From the NCBI RefSeq assembly GCF_022965805.1, contig NC_133108.1:37828051-37892050 (forward strand): DNA of 64,000 nucleotides, given 5' to 3'. Both the position numbers and the translations under genes were made by a program. This DNA is from Primulina eburnea (lineage: Eukaryota; Streptophyta; Magnoliopsida; Lamiales; Gesneriaceae). The first letter of the stretch is position 1; every line of letters starts with the position of its first letter. This document shows, in pieces, positions 44,576 through 55,789 of the stretch. The notes under the pieces are model-generated. The model had not been told where the DNA came from. It saw nothing but the letters and a program-made list of their open reading frames with translations, and ran no database searches.

Positions 44576-47500
44576 TCAATGTAAACTAAATCCACGCAGA
44601 TCATCTTCATCACCAAACACAGCATTTATAGCAGAAAACGCGAGCCTGCAAATTAGAATTCGACATCATGAATCAAATCATAAAATATTTTAGAGCGTAA
44701 AAGCGACCCAAAAAAAGTCACAACTTCCCAATGATCGATCGAGTAATGATGAAGTACTATTGCTGATGCTGAAGTCCGGCAAACAAAGTGTTAAATATCA
44801 TATAAGTATTTTAATTCCTAGATAGAGATTTTTTATATTTAAAATAAGATTGTATTTAGAGTAACCGATAGCATATCGCTTCCACAAATCCGTTGTAACA
44901 TTTCATTTTAGATTAATTAAATGAGGAGAATATTTCTTCCGATTTTCCTTATCTCAGTAAATGACATGATATCAGATAGCGGAAAAAGCCCATGACTAAA
45001 TACGGCATGGCGACTTCTTCTTCCTCAGATGTCTCATCCTACTCACTGTCAGCGCCGACTTTAATCACCGACAACACTTCCCTCCCCCACCAACCATAGA
45101 TTAAACGGGTAAAATTACTTTCAATGGTCTCAGTCCATCATGATGCTCATATGTGGCAAAGGTAAAGATGAACTCCTTTCGCGTGAATCGAAGCATCCAG
45201 ATTCCTTTAATTCAAAATTCAAGGCATGGAATGCTGGAAATAATATGGTTATGTCTTGGTCAGTGTTCTAAATGGCGCCCTCGACCGCCACCGCCTTTGC
45301 ATCTGGCGGCCTCTTTAGGCGGCCGGCAGCCCTAAGCTATCCCACGTGCGAGGCGGTCGAACAAGAGGTCTAGACGGCGGAGGCGTGTAAAGAGAAGACA
45401 AGAAGAAGCCACTTGAGTCAGGGTTTTGAGTTTTAGAGAAAAACGAGATTCAAAATCAACTTAAAAGAGAAGACAAGGAAAAGCTGCCGAGGCGCGTAAA
45501 GATTAAGAGAAGAAGTCATTTGGGCTACGGTTTCGAGTTTTAAAGAAAAACGAGATATATATCAATTATAAAGAGAAGACAAGAAGAAGCCATTTGATTA
45601 TATGATTTTGTATTTTTGGGCCAATCGGGCTTTAGCCCATCAAGAAACGAGTCATGAGTCTTCTATGATGAACTAGTAAATTCAATGCTCATATGAGGTG
45701 CACAACTAATTCTTGGTTGACTCGTGTGTTTTTCAGGATTTGGCTTTGGAGATGACGATTAGCAATGCTGATCTTTGTGCAAGAATGTATCTTTTCAACA
45801 TTAGGGATCCTACTAGAGGTATGACATTGAACCCCTCCATTTCTCGACTTCATCATTCATTTTATGTTAATAAATTTAGTGAGATTTTGCCAAGTTACAT
45901 GTTAAATCAAGAACAAACAAGACTGATTTCAAACAAATATTGTGAGACAGCTGCAACAAACCAGAATCAAACACCTTGGAGTGAGATCAATTCGCTATTC
46001 GGACTATGTGCATATTTTGACAGGGAACATATGAGTGGAAAAGAGAAGTATTTCCAGTCATATGGTCCGATGCGCCAGAGTCAATGATCTATGAAGTTGA
46101 TAAATCTCACTGGGAAGAAAAAGCAGTAGAAAATGAACCTTCTTGGGTGGTTGTTGAGTTTCAGTGCCAATAAGAGATGGATTCGGTGGGTTATGAACCT
46201 GATTGAGTAGCTTTCGAAGAATCTCCATTTGAGCCACATTAAAAGGTGGATGATCAGAGGAAGAACTCTCAGTTGCAACGGAGTGAGCATGTCTTTCTAG
46301 CAAAGGCATCCAATCTCCCAGTTTGCCATGGATTCTCCAACAAGTTTCTAAATTATGATTAAGTTTCTTGCACTTTTCACAAGCGATGAGATATAAGGGC
46401 CAAACCATCATCAAAGGCGATTGAATGAGATGGGCCGCCCACATCAATTTCAAAAGTAGTATGTAGTGGCATGCAGTAGTGCAGAAGCAGAATTTAGAGC
46501 TATAGCTCATGAAATATGTGAAGGAATGTGGATTCAAAGACTACTCGGTGAACTACAACTAAAAGGATATCAGTCGATGGAACTAATGTGTGACAACCAA
46601 AATCAATTAGTATCAACCAAAATCCAGTTCATCATTATCGAACCAAGTACGTTGAGGTAGACCGACATTTCATAAGCGAGAAGATTGAAGGGAATATTGT
46701 GCATCTCAGCTACATTCTGTAATGACCCGAATATTTATTTTGAATGAAGTATAAATTAAAAGATAATTAAAGAGTTGTTAATTAAGAATGGATAATTCGG
46801 GATCAAGCTGTTAAGATCCACCGAATTTAAAAAAGGATAACCCAATCTATTTCAGATTACATTATCTCGAGAAATCCAACTAGACAAATGAGATTCTGAC
46901 ATGTGGCAGATAAGATTGATTCAGATTTTCTGAACTAGTCCGGATGCAGCCTATAAATGGAAGCTGATTTCTTTTGTTTCCTACACCGCAATCTTCAGAG
47001 ATACTTCTAGTCATATACCTTGGGTTTTCTAGCCAGTTTCTAGGACACTTTGGTGTCGAGAAGTTTCGGAGCTAGTGTCGACTCGAGGAAGGGTCGGTGA
47101 ACTGAGATCGGGACATCATCAGTGGGCTGACGACGAACGCATGTATAATCCTAAAACCTTAAATAGTGATTTAAGGATTATTAGGAAGAACTTTGTAGCA
47201 TGTTTGGTAATTCAGGTTCTGGTTTGATAGTGATTTCATTATGTTGGTATTGTCTAGGTTCAGAGTTTTCTGTCAGATTGTTTTAGTGAGGTACGTGGTG
47301 TACTGACTGAGATATTCAAGCATAGTATACACACTTATATGCTGCATATTTATCTGTTGCATGATACATGTTTTACTGCTTTGGCATATTATGCATGACA
47401 TATCATGTTAAGCTTGATTTTGAGATATGCCTCGTTTGTTGGGGCCGCTCAGCCCTATTCCGTATTGTGGACGATGGGGCATCGAGAGCTACAGTGTTCG

Positions 47501-50500
47501 ACGGGACCCGCGGACTGTGATGACCTGGACATTGTAGGTCCATGTCTTGATAATGAGTGTGGGAGCCAAAACATGCCTAGGACAGATCAAAGACTATACA
47601 CTCAGGTGCCTTCTAGATTGAGCATGAGATTCTTGACTTGATACTTGATATCCGAGCATATTGCATTTCGCATGCATCATATCTGTTTGTATACTCGTAC
47701 ATTCTCGTATTGGACGATTGTCGCTCACGTCCTTGTTTTCATCTTGGGCACCCCATTCCACGGGGCATGTCTTAGGTTGGACGGTTCGGACGACCATGGC
47801 AGTGGCTAGAGCAGTTAAGTTTTCGGTGGTGATTCAGTAGGAAGTTTTATGTGGTTTATCGTTTTCTCGTTCAAAATTATGTTTTCATTATGGTTGTATT
47901 AATGTATAAGACTGCTGTTATCGTTCTGTTTTCGTTTGGGTTGTAAGATGATTAAGTATTTGGTTTCCGTTGTTTAATTGTTGTTATTAAGTTTAATGTT
48001 GCATATTTATTAATCTGTTTAGTAGTGACTTGGGCAAGTGCGCTACACATTCCTACTCGTTTGCAATTGGTAGACATCTTAACAAAGGCACTATTTCGAG
48101 CTAATTTGAAGAATTGATTTTAAGCTGGGCATGATAAGCATATACATTCTAGTATGAGGGGAAGTGTTAAATATCGGATAAGAATTTTAATTCTTTGATA
48201 AGGATTTATCTTTCTTTTTAATTTAAAATAAGATTGTAGTCAGATTAACTGATAGGATATGACTTTTATAAACAGGTCCGTAACTTTTCATTTTATATTA
48301 ATTCAACGAGAAGAATATTTCTTCCAATGTTTCTTATCCCAGTAAACAACACAAAGAATTCAAGGGAAAAAATCTTGGACAAACCTGCTAATGACTATGG
48401 CAAAGAAAATAACATAGAATCCAAGCTTGATGATCCGAATTTTCTTCTCAACGTTGAGTACTCTAAAAACTTCGGTCACATCAATAAGATGTTGCCGTGA
48501 CAGGTACCTGCTATGTTAAAACTGAAGAGTTCAGAAAGATTCACAAAACATGCCCCGCAAAAAGATTATGCAAGTTCATTAATCTGGTCATGTACTTTTG
48601 CTCCTTGAAGACTCTATTCAACCGAACCGATTTACATGGACTACAGTAATTCATCATAAATTAGGAAGTTGTTGCGAGAAAGGTAGTAAAGTCATACGTA
48701 ATGTGATAGAACTTACAGCTTCAGGTTGTAGCAAGCAGGAGGCAGTGTGAGTAGGAACATGATCCAATGCCCTGTCAAGAGAAACAGAATGCAGAATGCT
48801 CCATGTAACATATACTCCGGAACAATCACAGAATTGATTCGAGATGATAATTCATAGGGATTCAAGTAGTCTGCCTCCAAATCCGAAAAACCTATGAACT
48901 ACAGAAAACCAAATAGAAAGTTGAGATGCACACAAGTCCAGACATGTCGTAATCACACATATACGTAATCACACATATACAGACAACAAAAGGGTGTTTA
49001 CAAATAAGGAAATTAAAGACGATTTAAATATAAATATTTTCAATACTACTCAAGATTGAAAGCTTACACTAAGGTTTAGACAGGAAGATAGCAATGTACT
49101 AAAGTAAAGATTTCACAAGAAATCTCCGGAATGACTTGAGGATTCGTAATATAGATGCAGAAAAGTAACCAATTTAATTCATGAATAATTCTCAATCTTT
49201 CATTCAAAAACATTTTGTTTTGCATCAACCAACAATCTTTACTTTTTAGTAACAGTAATGTCTATCTCCAACTGAAACAAAAGTAAATCATAATTTGTTA
49301 GAACATAATTTCGTAATAATTGAAATGGTTACAAACATTTTGTTTATAATATGCATAAAATAAATCAGGACAAACATCCGGCGTAGACAATCAGCACAAA
49401 CATTCAGCATATACAAACAAAACTGTATATTAACATCCAAGGGACTTGGATATGAAGTCATCCAGCAAGTATACTTCAATTTCATCACCAGATATTTAGT
49501 CATGCTTTCTAGGGCACAAACAATCCTCGCACAGGAATAGCATAGACTATGTACTATCATGGACTTGTGGTTATAACATATAATGTTTAGTAAGAATAAA
49601 GCTCGGTCAATGATAACACCAATAAGCACTTATGTGCTCAAGACAAAGATGATAACAGTATCTACGCACTAGTATAGTTGCCACCACCGGCATGGTAACT
49701 TCAATTTTGTACTTCAGAATTTCAAGAAATTTAGAATCAATGATGCAAGGGTTTTTTAAAAAATAAAATTTTAAAATAATTTACCAATTTATAACAAACA
49801 GAGAGGATCTACGTTTATATAACAAACTGATGAATCATTACTCGGATCATATTAAATCTGAGAAATGATTAATCGGATATCCCAAATATTGTTTCACTTC
49901 TTCGTTGAACCGATCTAAGTGTAAACCCGTTCAACAAAAAAGAATTTTTTATTTAAAGTACGTATGTGTTGAAATCTGAGCAATAATTGCTCGGATTTCA
50001 AAATTTTATTGTTATGATTAAAAATTAAGATCTGAGCTCAAAAATATTTTTTTAAAAATAACTGAGTTGATCCAAATAATTATAACTCGGATCCTAATTT
50101 TTTTTTTAAAAAAAATATATAGGATCCGAGCAATTCCATATGATGTAGATTGACTTGTAGTGTTGCACGACATTCAAATATACCAGTGCACCAATTCTTT
50201 ATATTGATCAATCGTATCTATACTTTTTTAAGGGTTTAGACCATCATTGCTCTGAATTGATCATTACATCAATGAATTTTTTATGGGATTTTATTGACAT
50301 CTATAAATATAGATGTTTCAAAGAATTGGTGCCAGGATATTTGATTGGTGTGCGACAATGCAAGTCGAAGTACACGATATGTAATTGCTCGAATAAGAGG
50401 CTATTTATTTTTTAAAAACGTCATTAGGATCAGAGTTAAAATTATTCGGATCAACTCAATTAATTTTTTTTTATAATTTTGATTCAAACAATTATTGCTT

Positions 50501-52235
50501 GGCTCTTTATTTTTAATAAAAAAATTAAAATGTTGAAATCTGAGCAATTATTGTTCGGATTTCAAAACAAATTTATTTTTAAATTTTTTTTGTTGAACGG
50601 TTTAAGTGTAGACCGGTTCAACAAAGAAGTGGAACCCAACATTTGGGAAATCCGAGGATTCATTCATTGGTTTGTTATGTAAACGTAAATCTTTTTTATT
50701 TATTATACATTGATAAATTATTTTAAATTTATAATATTTAATTAAAAAACCCACGATTTAATGACAAGTAGATTGCAAACTTCAGAAAGCACAGATATAA
50801 ATAGTTCAAATTTTGTAGGTCCATTGCATTATTGAGATATCTGTTGTATCAGCTGTACAAATAAGCTTTATAATTTATCAAGATTTAGTGTCTTTCAACT
50901 CCTCAACACCGATCTAAATTATTAAGCAAGGAGGTTTTAGGATTACTTATCCAAATGTTTGATACACAATGACTAAAAGAGTGAAACTTCACTCTTGACT
51001 CACAGTATCTAAAATAATTAAGGGGTCTAGGGACATAATTCCAGCATTGTGGTAGTCAAGAGTCTCAGTGTTGCTAGTAACCAGGTCTTGTAATTTTAGA
51101 AGGATGGCTAAGACTTAACAAATTGGTGTATAGCAAAGATTCTTAATAGACAACTTCCATTTTGGATGTAGAAATGAGCAAGAGGATCTCACCAACTTTT
51201 AATCCTTTGTAATTTTTTTTGCTTATTTACGTTATGATTTACTGATTCATCATCCACTTATTTGTACTCTACAAATTTTCAGTTCTAAGAAGTATATTCT
51301 GAGACTTTATTCTGCAGAGTTTGTTTTGACCCATCTCAATCTAATCACTTAGTATTTGAATTTCTCTAACTAATAGGAGAATTGAGCTATTGCAGCCCAA
51401 CTACATATTTGGATATGATAAATTCAAAATTACTTTCAAATTTTATGAAGAGCAAAATGTTGTTTCAACCTCGCTATGGAGTTTTGGTCTGAACATTGAG
51501 GCCAGCATAATTTAACAAGCAATCAAGCAAATGGTAGCCGATGATTAGAGCATTTCCCTTGTATAGCCTACACTTCTATAGTCTGCCAAATACATCTTTG
51601 TCTACCTATCCAAGGGTGCACCCATTGAAACAAAAGCGATAAAAGAAGATTAAATCTTTATAAAATTTGCACTGTAATTGCTTCTATATCCAAAGCAAAG
51701 TAGGAACTTATTCCCTTTCGGAGAATCAAAAAATTCTAACTAGTCCAATATTTTCAAACAGACAATGTCAGTGTATGGATATATAAGTTTCTTGCAAATA
51801 AGAAGCCCTAACAAAATAAAACAAGCACAAAAGCTTTAAAATAGTGAACCGGAATATCTTTTGCAAAATCACAAGGAAAGGTAAAAAAACAAATCATCAT
51901 CGTAGATTAGAAAGAAATTCAAATCAGAACTCAAGCAACAGCCCTCCACAAAAACCAAAAGTTTATTGCCGTAATTAATCAAGAAACAGCTCAAGAACAA
52001 GTGGGATTCCTCTTACACGAACACAGGAGCATGCTTTATCACGTTCTCAAGCAAATCAAGATTATAATTTTCTAACCTTGAAAACAACTTGCTAGTAAAA
52101 ACATAAAAGCGAAAGGGCTTCAACTATACTGCCAAGAAAAAAGCAAAAGCAACACAATACCTGGTAGAAATTTAATCCTAAGAGGACGAGATTCATGATT
52201 GCAAAAATCACCCACAGAACAATTTCCCAAACCAT
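44576..52235 (-). CDS. Cornichon homolog (149 aa, four exons, transposon-filled introns)
   Basis: Exons (minus): 52235-52161, 48898-48717, 48507-48385 and 44645-44576. They sum to 450 nt, 150 codons, and every junction is GT-AG. Cornichon proteins are ER/Golgi cargo receptors that load membrane proteins into COPII vesicles. Sequence shows a first membrane segment (VLWVIFAIMNLVLLGLNFYQ), the family box FSDLEADYLNPYELSSRIN, VIVPEYMLHGAFCILFLLTG with HWIMFLLTLPPACYN, then LSRQHLIDVTEVFRVLN and IIKLGFYVIFFAIVISR. An acidic end (FGDEDDLRGF) follows. Family length is about 135-150 residues. Intron 1 (3262 bp) holds a foldback element; intron 3 (3739 bp) holds a Copia with a solo LTR. No lesion in the coding parts. 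The tail suggests the CNIH1 branch, from memory. Confidence 0.9.
44985..45255 (+). pseudogene. Copia gag N-terminal fragment
   Basis: Pieces resembling a Copia gag: MATSSSSDVSSYS, then FQWSQSIMMLICGKGKDELL and FKAWNAGNNMVMSW, with a stop after PHQP and a small frame change. It is cut at about 45255 by a GC-rich repeat. Confidence 0.65.
45258..45690. repeat. GC-rich CAGTGTTCTAAATGGCG repeat with three internal ~100-bp units
   Basis: Starts CAGTGTTCTAAATGGCG with many GGCGG/CCGCC strings. Then GAGAAGACAAGAAGAAGCCA-type units recur at about 45392, 45466 and 45572, each followed by GGGTTTTGAGTTTTAGAG-like text. It looks like a truncated DNA element inserted in gag. No right terminal repeat was identified. 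Confidence 0.4.
45700..46450. pseudogene. Copia protease region with an inverted gag-protease segment
   Basis: Plus strand: CVFQDLALEMTISNADLCA (45725-45790), the usual stretch just after protease. Minus strand from 46450: CEKCKKLNHNLETCWRIHGK (zinc knuckle), ATESSSSDHPPFNVAQME, then DSGASDHMTGNTSLFHSY (protease active site) and ICLKSVLFVLDLTCNL near 45870. In an intact element these two parts run in the same direction, so 45840-46450 is inverted. Confidence 0.65.
46459..48120 (+). pseudogene. Copia RNase H C-terminus, split by a solo LTR
   Basis: ACSSAEAEFRAIAHEICEGM and IQRLLGELQ, then CDNQ, RHFISEKIEGNIVHLSY to 46712. After the solo LTR it resumes PTRLQLVDILTKALFRANL to about 48113. Removing the LTR plus one CATTC copy restores a continuous LSYIPTRLQLVDILTKA. 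Confidence 0.8.
46718..48047 (+). mobile_element. Gypsy solo LTR (1330 bp)
   Basis: TGTAATGACCCG to GTGCGCTACA, with CATTC duplicated at 46713-46717 and 48048-48052. The R/U5 part shares phrases with the Tekay-type LTRs (GGGGCCGCTCAGCCCT, CGCTCACGTCCT, CACCCCATTCC). TATA at about 46951 (CCTATAAATGG). No internal region, so it arose by LTR-LTR recombination. Unlike its relatives it lacks the palindrome array. Confidence 0.9.
49749..50752. mobile_element. Foldback element with ~450-bp inverted arms in cornichon intron 1
   Basis: The left arm starts GGGTTTTTTAAAAA and the right arm ends AATTAAAAAACCC. Matching inverse blocks run inward: ATAACAAAC..GA(T)GAATC, CTTCTTCGTTGAACCG versus CGGTTCAACAAAGAAG, TGAGCAATAATTGCTCGGATTTCAA, GAGTTGATCC, and TGGTGC-type ends near 50205 and 50300. 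The loop is about 95 bp. Flanking ATGATGCAA and ACGATTTAA agree at six of nine positions, a possible decayed 9-bp duplication. Long arms and 9-bp site favour a Mutator-like foldback. Confidence 0.75.
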
Positions 52236-52484
52236 TGTTTTTCTTCCTGCCCCGTAAAAATACTACTGAAATTTAGAGAAACTCAAAGGCAAGAATCTTT
52301 CATTGATTCTTTTACCGACCGAGGACCGTTGATTAATTGAATTCCCACGTTTCACAAAAGTGGTCTCGGTTTTTAAGAAATTTGCCATCGCAATGATTCT
52401 TAAAATTCCTGTTTTTAAAACCATATTTTTGCTTTAAAAGTTACGTCAGCTTTTCAACTTTCAAGAACTGGATCCCCGACGGCA

Positions 52485-52562
52485 GTAGAGGTCTTTTCCA
52501 GCCCACAAGTACCCATTTTGGGCTTCAGCTCTTTAATTGGGCTTGTCAAACCAAGCCCGTAA
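52485..52562 (-). promoter_or_regulatory. Candidate cornichon promoter with GGGCT/AGCCC motifs
   Basis: Four site-II-like motifs (AGCCCAC, TTGGGCTT twice, AAGCCCG) fall within about 80 bp, 250-330 bp upstream of the start codon. Such TGGGCY clusters are typical of housekeeping plant promoters. No clear TATA box. Inference from position. Confidence 0.4.
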
Positions 52563-52720
52563 AATTTTCGGCTATATTAGTAGAAGAATAAGTTTTCCCC
52601 TAATTTATTGTTGTTATTTTCCGTGCTTTTTGTTAATATTTGCATTAGTTTGGTTGAAGTAGGAGGTCATCACTATAAATTTAGTTTGCCATATCAAATA
52701 GGTTATTATATAATATATAT

Positions 52721-52907
52721 GCAAAAACTTGTGTGAGACAGTCTCACAGATCGTATTTTGTGAGACAGATATCTTATTTGGGTCATCCATGAAAAAATAT
52801 TATTTTTATATTAAAAATATTACCTTTTATTGTGAATATTGATAGGATTGACCCGTCTCACAGATAAAGATTCGTGAGACCGTCTCACAAGAGACCTACT
52901 CTTATAT
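52721..52907. mobile_element. GTGAGAC..GTCTCAC short interspersed repeat, copy 1
   Basis: Opens TGTGTGAGACAGTCTCACAG and closes GTGAGACCGTCTCACAAGAG, with a core TTTGTGAGAC, CTTATTTGGGTCATCCATG and GACCCGTCTCACAGATAAAG. Non-coding MITE-like repeat; compare 60790, 61070 and 62324. Confidence 0.8.
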
Positions 52908-53273
52908 ATAACCTAAGTTTAATTAATAGTATGTGTGTGTGTGCGAAATTGATCCCCCTTTTCAATCTTAATTTGTATCTTCTATTGCAAAACAGGACTC
53001 ACACACACAAATTCGATCGACTTGTTAAGGTAAGCATTGAAGCTCGGTTCAATTTGGATATTGAAAAACGTTAAACTAAACGACATAGTTTAAAATAATT
53101 ATTTAAGACATAAATTAAGTTTGATATAATGAAAAGCGGATATTTTAAGTAATTAGAGGTAGGCTGGGTACATACGCGAATCAATGCATATATTTGCCAT
53201 CACGTGTCCATGTTTCCCTCCTTACAAACATATGAATGCCCCCATTCGTCTTGCCTCTTTCACAATCATAATC

Positions 53274-53275
<2 letters not shown>

Positions 53276-53323
<48 letters not shown>

Positions 53324-53326
53324 TAT
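53276..53326. repeat. (ATT)n and (AT)n microsatellite
   Basis: About thirteen ATT units followed by a TA run, next to the Copia that starts at 53382. Confidence 0.95.
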
Positions 53327-53381
53327 TTAAAATAATGCACACATATCTTGTTCATGCAGGGTTTGATAAAATATTGGTTCT

Positions 53382-53650
53382 TGTTGTGAAAAAGTAAAAA
53401 TTTATGATAAAAAGTAAAAATCTCAAACTCTCAAAATTTATCAAACAACACACTTTATAATATTTTTCTCTCTACTCAATTGTGAATTTCTTCACAAATG
53501 GTGAGCCTATTTATAGAATTTCTTTACAAATAATCCAAAAATAAAATACATCATTACCTACATCATCACACATTAATTTTCAATATTTACAACTTTTATT
53601 TTCAACATTCAAATATTCAATACACACATTTTAAATATTAATTTTCAACA
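53382..53650 (-). repeat. 3' LTR of the 6.2-kb Copia
   Basis: Minus TGTTGAAAATTAATATT...CACAACA, 269 bp. Confidence 0.95.
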
Positions 53651-54014
53651 CTCCCCCTTGTGATGATGATCATAATGATTGTCTTCAATACGTGTTTTTA
53701 TACTGCCTCGTTAAAAACCTTACTAGGAAAAACCCATTGGGATAAAAACCATAGTAAGGGAAAAAGAGTGCAGTCACGTAAACTCCCCCTGATGTTGCCA
53801 TGAACAATTCTTCACAAATTTCGTAGATTGCGCATCTCAATATTATATATGTGCTTTCTGAATATTGTCGTAGGAAGTGCCTTTGTGAAGAGATCTGATG
53901 AGTTTTCACTTGATTGAATGTGACGAACATCAATACATTTATTTTTCTCAAGCTCCTTGGTGAATGCGAAGGATTTTTAGGAGGAATATGTTTAGTTCTG
54001 TCGCTTTTTATGTA

Positions 54015-54971
54015 TCATTCTTTCATTTGAGCAACACATGCATCATTATATTCATATAGTATCACAGGCTTCTCGTCGAATGATAATCCGCATGAAATTT
54101 GGATATGTTGGGTCATTGATTTTAACCACACACATTCACGGCTTGCTTCATGTAGTGCAATAATCTCGGCATGATTTGATGAAGTTGTTACGAGCGTTTG
54201 TTTCTGTGAGCGCCAAGAAATTGCAGTGCCTCCACGAGTAAATACATATCCAGTTTGAGAAAGTGTCTTGTGTGGATCAGATAAGTATCCAGCATCGGCA
54301 TAACCAATTATACTTGGATTAGCATCTTTTGAATACAAAAGCCCCAAGTATGTCGTTCCTCGTAGATAACGGAATATATGTTTAATTCCGTTCTAATGTC
54401 TCTTTATTGGATATGTGCTAAATCTTACCAACAAATTTATGGCAAAAGATATATCAGGCCTTGTACAATTTGTAAGATACATAAGGGCACCGATAGCACT
54501 TAGATATGGTACATCTGGACCAAGAATATCTTCATCATCTTCACATGGACGGAATAGATCATTTTCTATGTTTAATGATCTAACAACCATTGGAGTACTT
54601 AAAGGATATGATTTATCCATATTAAAACGTTTAAGGATTTTTTTTGTATAATTTGTCTGGTGAACAAACATTCCGCATTCTTTTTGTTCAATTTGTAAAC
54701 TCAGACAATACTTGGTTTTTCCAAGATCCTTCATTTCAAATTCTTCCTTCAAGTATGACACGACTTCTTGAATTTCCTTATTCGTTCCAATAATGTTTAA
54801 ATCATCAACATATACAGCAATAATTATGCATCCGGATGTTGTTTTCTTAATAAAAACACAAGGGCATATTGAATTATTTACATATCCCTTTTTCATCAAG
54901 TGATCACTTAGTCGATTATACCACATTCGACCGGATTGCTTCAACCCATATAATGATCTTTGTAATTTCAC
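54015..54971 (-). pseudogene. Copia RT C-terminal half and RNase H
   Basis: RT: LQRSLYGLKQSGRMWYNRLS, YVDDLNIIGTNKEI, YLTNCTRPDISFAINLLVRF (54393-54971). A stop at 54393 separates it from RNase H (54015-54347): YADAGYLSDPHKT, YVFTRGGTAISWRSQKQ, TTSSNHAEIIALHEASREC. RNase H ends early at MKE* before the LTKAL-type tail. Confidence 0.85.
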
Positions 54972-55021
54972 AGAATAACATTCTCTGGGTTTTGAACTGT
55001 GCTTCAGGCATCTTAAATCCT

Positions 55022-55495
55022 TCAGGGATTTTCATATATATATATATTACTATCAAGTGATCCATATAAGTAAGCTGTAACAACATCCATAAGACGCATT
55101 TCTAAATTTTCAGATACTGCCAAGCTAATCAAATACCGAAACATAATTGCATCCATCACGGGAGAATACGTTTCTTCATAATCAATTCCAGACCTTTGAG
55201 AAAAACCTTGTGCAACAAGTCGAGCTTTATATCTTACTATTTCATTTTTCTCATTTCGCTTTCGAATAAAAACCCATTTGTATCCAACAGGTTTTACACC
55301 TTCAGGTGTAAGGACTATAGGTCCAAAAACATTACGTTTATTTAGCAAATCCAATTCAACCTGGATGGCTTCTTTCCATTTTATCCAATCCTGTCGATTT
55401 TTACATTCACCAAAAGATTTTGGTTCATGATCTTCATTATCATTTATGATGTCGATTGCCACATTATAAGAAAATATATCATCAATTTCTTCCAT
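55022..55495 (-). pseudogene. Copia RT N-terminal half
   Basis: DWIKWKEAIQVELDLLNKR, VKPVGYKWVFIRKRNEKNE, RYKARLVAQGFSQRSGIDYE and ETYSPVMDAIMFRYLISLA, then VVTAYLYGSLDSNIYI. The frame breaks at 55022 in an AT run before the second RT half. Confidence 0.85.
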
Positions 55496-55789
55496 ATCTT
55501 TTCGGTTACATATTTTTCCAGTATTAATGTAATTGATAGAGATTTCATGGTTCTCGTCAGTTTGTGGTTCTGACAGAACATTTTCATCATCATGTGTTTT
55601 TTCAGGAATATCATTCTCTATTTTGTGATCATCATGTGTTTCTTCAGGAACATCATTCTTTATTTTGTGATCATCGTGTTTCTCTATGAATTTTCTTTTT
55701 CGATGATTTTTATCCTTGGAACATACTGGCCTTCCACGCTTCAGGCGTTTAATGACATCATGAGTATCTTCAATTTGTTTCTTTGGAAT

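Larger units (their letters stand above)
44789..48351 (+). mobile_element. Copia element in cornichon intron 3
   Basis: LTRs are 44789-44966 and 48165-48351 (178 and 187 bp, diverged). The 5-bp duplication CAAAG is at 44784-44788 and 48352-48356. The primer-like TGATATCAGATAGCGG follows the 5' LTR and GTATGAGGGGAAG precedes the 3' LTR. The interior is scrambled: gag N-terminus (+), a GC-rich foreign repeat, protease end (+), protease-to-gag (-), RNase H (+), with a Gypsy solo LTR inside RNase H. Confidence 0.9.

Noticed and set aside
45713..46087. 124-codon plus-strand ORF as a new gene
   Set aside because: Its start is the Copia protease-end region and the rest is antisense of protease/gag; a by-product of the inversion.
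48891..48898. Alternative acceptor TTCATAG/GT at cornichon exon 2
   Set aside because: It breaks the frame unless a 7-nt microexon is assumed; CTGTAG/TTCATAGG keeps the family sequence in frame.
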